A stretch of DNA of 64,000 bases from Myxocyprinus asiaticus (Eukaryota > Chordata > Actinopteri > Cypriniformes > Catostomidae): contig NC_059373.1 in assembly GCF_019703515.2 (NCBI RefSeq), forward strand, positions 18,624,281 through 18,688,280. Reading direction: 5' to 3'. Below are positions 63,120 through 64,000 of the stretch, piece by piece (within the stretch, counting starts at the first letter, position 1; the number at the start of each line of letters is the position of its first letter). Under the pieces are notes generated by a model that did not search any database, had not been told where the DNA came from, and saw nothing but the letters and a program-made list of their open reading frames with translations. A program made the position numbers and the translations under genes.

Positions 63120-63170
63120 TGGGGTGGGGTTGGGGATTGGGAGGGGGAGGGGGAGGGGTAATAGTGGGGT
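63120..63170 (+). other. G-rich tract in L1 3' UTR, quadruplex-forming potential
   Basis: At least seven runs of three or more G, separated by one to three bases, on the + (sense) strand. The nested truncated L1 has the complementary C-rich version at 59830-59865, so the tract belongs to the family. Confidence 0.85.
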
Positions 63171-63253
63171 TTAAATATTGATTCAGTGTATATATGTTTT
63201 GTTTTTCTGTGATTAATATATGAATCACTAAAAAAAAAGTATCAAAAAAAAAA

Positions 63254-64000
63254 AAACACGTATCAAGTTACATTTTTTATATTTGTGTCCATGTTCGTTT
63301 GCCACATTTTTGAAGAACACTTATAGCATTGTCTGCAAAAATTCATGAGTGATTATGTGGGGGGGGGGGTCAATTAGGCTATGTACTCCGGCAAAGGCGC
63401 ACATTAGTGATCATTTGAAGTTGATTATCAACATCGATCACAACGGAACACTATCTAATATGAAGCAAAAGACCACAAACTTCAGACACACCTCAGATTA
63501 GTGTAGAAGAGGACATTAACACAAGTCCTTAACTCTGTTTGAGCCTGATGTTCAGGAAGCGATGGAGTGAAACGAGATGGCTCTAATTTCTCCGTGCAGC
63601 TCCAAGCCTGAACAGTACAGGTCAAGGTATTCAAATGGAACAATATTTCATATTTCAGCTGTGCATACTGTATATGTCTGCATTTATTGTAGTGTGGGTG
63701 TGTGCGTGTTTTCATAAAGTATTCATTTGGGAATGTCATAGTTGGCAGTAGATGATTATATTATGCTATATTACTAACATCAGTAAACAATTTGAGACAG
63801 TGTCCTGAGCTGGGCAATGTGGAATACCATTGTAAAAAATTCATGCACAGCACGTCTTTTTTAGGAGCTGTGCTGTATCTAAACAATGCTAGATTTCTGA
63901 AACTGCATGTTGTTTAGATATGAGTTTATAGCTGCAGTTTATGCATTCATTATACAATTTTATTATTTTATTAGCATCCCCTCTGAACCATTAAGCCCCC
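63254..64000. other. plekho1 intron 2, last part in window
   Basis: A (G)n run at 63360-63369. No exon of plekho1 and no element end recognised up to the edge. Confidence 0.5.

Larger units (their letters stand above)
56830..63253 (+). mobile_element. L1-type LINE in plekho1 intron 2, near full length
   Basis: It begins with a 5' UTR near 'gacttgacgtgacgccatgt', followed by ORF1, an inter-ORF region, ORF2, an (AT)n run, a G-rich 3' UTR and an A-rich tail near 63228-63253. An imperfect target duplication is suggested by 'aaacacatgtatc' (56817) and 'aaacacgtatc' (63254). ORF2 is interrupted by a tRNA-SINE (58795-59246) and a 5'-truncated L1 (59729-60150). The minus-strand L1 at 23417-28137 is the same family. 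Confidence 0.9.

Overview
The window is vertebrate nuclear DNA, most likely from a ray-finned fish of the carp/zebrafish type. It has small spliced exons with GT-AG introns and a dense mix of fish-type transposons: Tc1/mariner, hAT, L2, L1, a DIRS1-like element, a tRNA-SINE and LTR elements. There are no bacterial features.

Two host genes are supported, both on the + strand. vps45 is complete: 15 coding exons from 37009 to 48335 encode 568 residues of a Sec1/Munc18-family protein, with a GC-AG intron after exon 7. plekho1 is partial: its first two coding exons (53263-53289 and 53673-53819) give the N-terminus and the start of the PH domain, and the rest lies beyond the right edge. VPS45 and PLEKHO1 are also neighbours in human, so the order is conserved. 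A broken retinol-dehydrogenase-like (SDR) gene with an in-frame stop and a frameshift lies at about 19467-20340.

About two thirds of the window is transposable elements, many nested. (1) 634-7125: a tRNA-SINE is split by a 2.7 kb hAT element and, separately, by a 3.3 kb L2 LINE. (2) 8281-15771: a decayed DIRS1-like tyrosine-recombinase retrotransposon is split by a Sleeping-Beauty-like Tc1 copy and by a non-autonomous hAT. (3) 22611-30827: a four-layer nest in which a solo LTR contains an L2, the L2 contains an L1, and the L1 contains another solo LTR; each layer has its own target-site duplication. (4) 31351-34189: a non-autonomous hAT-like element contains a pol-less LTR retrotransposon. 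(5) The vps45 introns carry a small hAT, Tc1-like elements and MITEs, plus an apparently identical 0.8 kb copy of intron 10 sequence in intron 13. (6) 50478-52765: an L2 tail is interrupted by a Tc1 element and a MITE. (7) 56830-63253: an L1 in plekho1 intron 2 is itself interrupted by a tRNA-SINE and a truncated L1.

All transposase and reverse-transcriptase frames inspected are broken. Some have also lost catalytic residues (L1 YADD changed to YADV, the Tc1 catalytic Glu changed to Lys or Leu, the DIRS RNase H Asp changed to Asn). I saw no new defence, CRISPR or operon-like system. The most unusual signals are the layered insertions with readable target-site duplications and the intron 10 to intron 13 copy in vps45, which ends in an A-run and looks retroposed, though an assembly artefact is possible.
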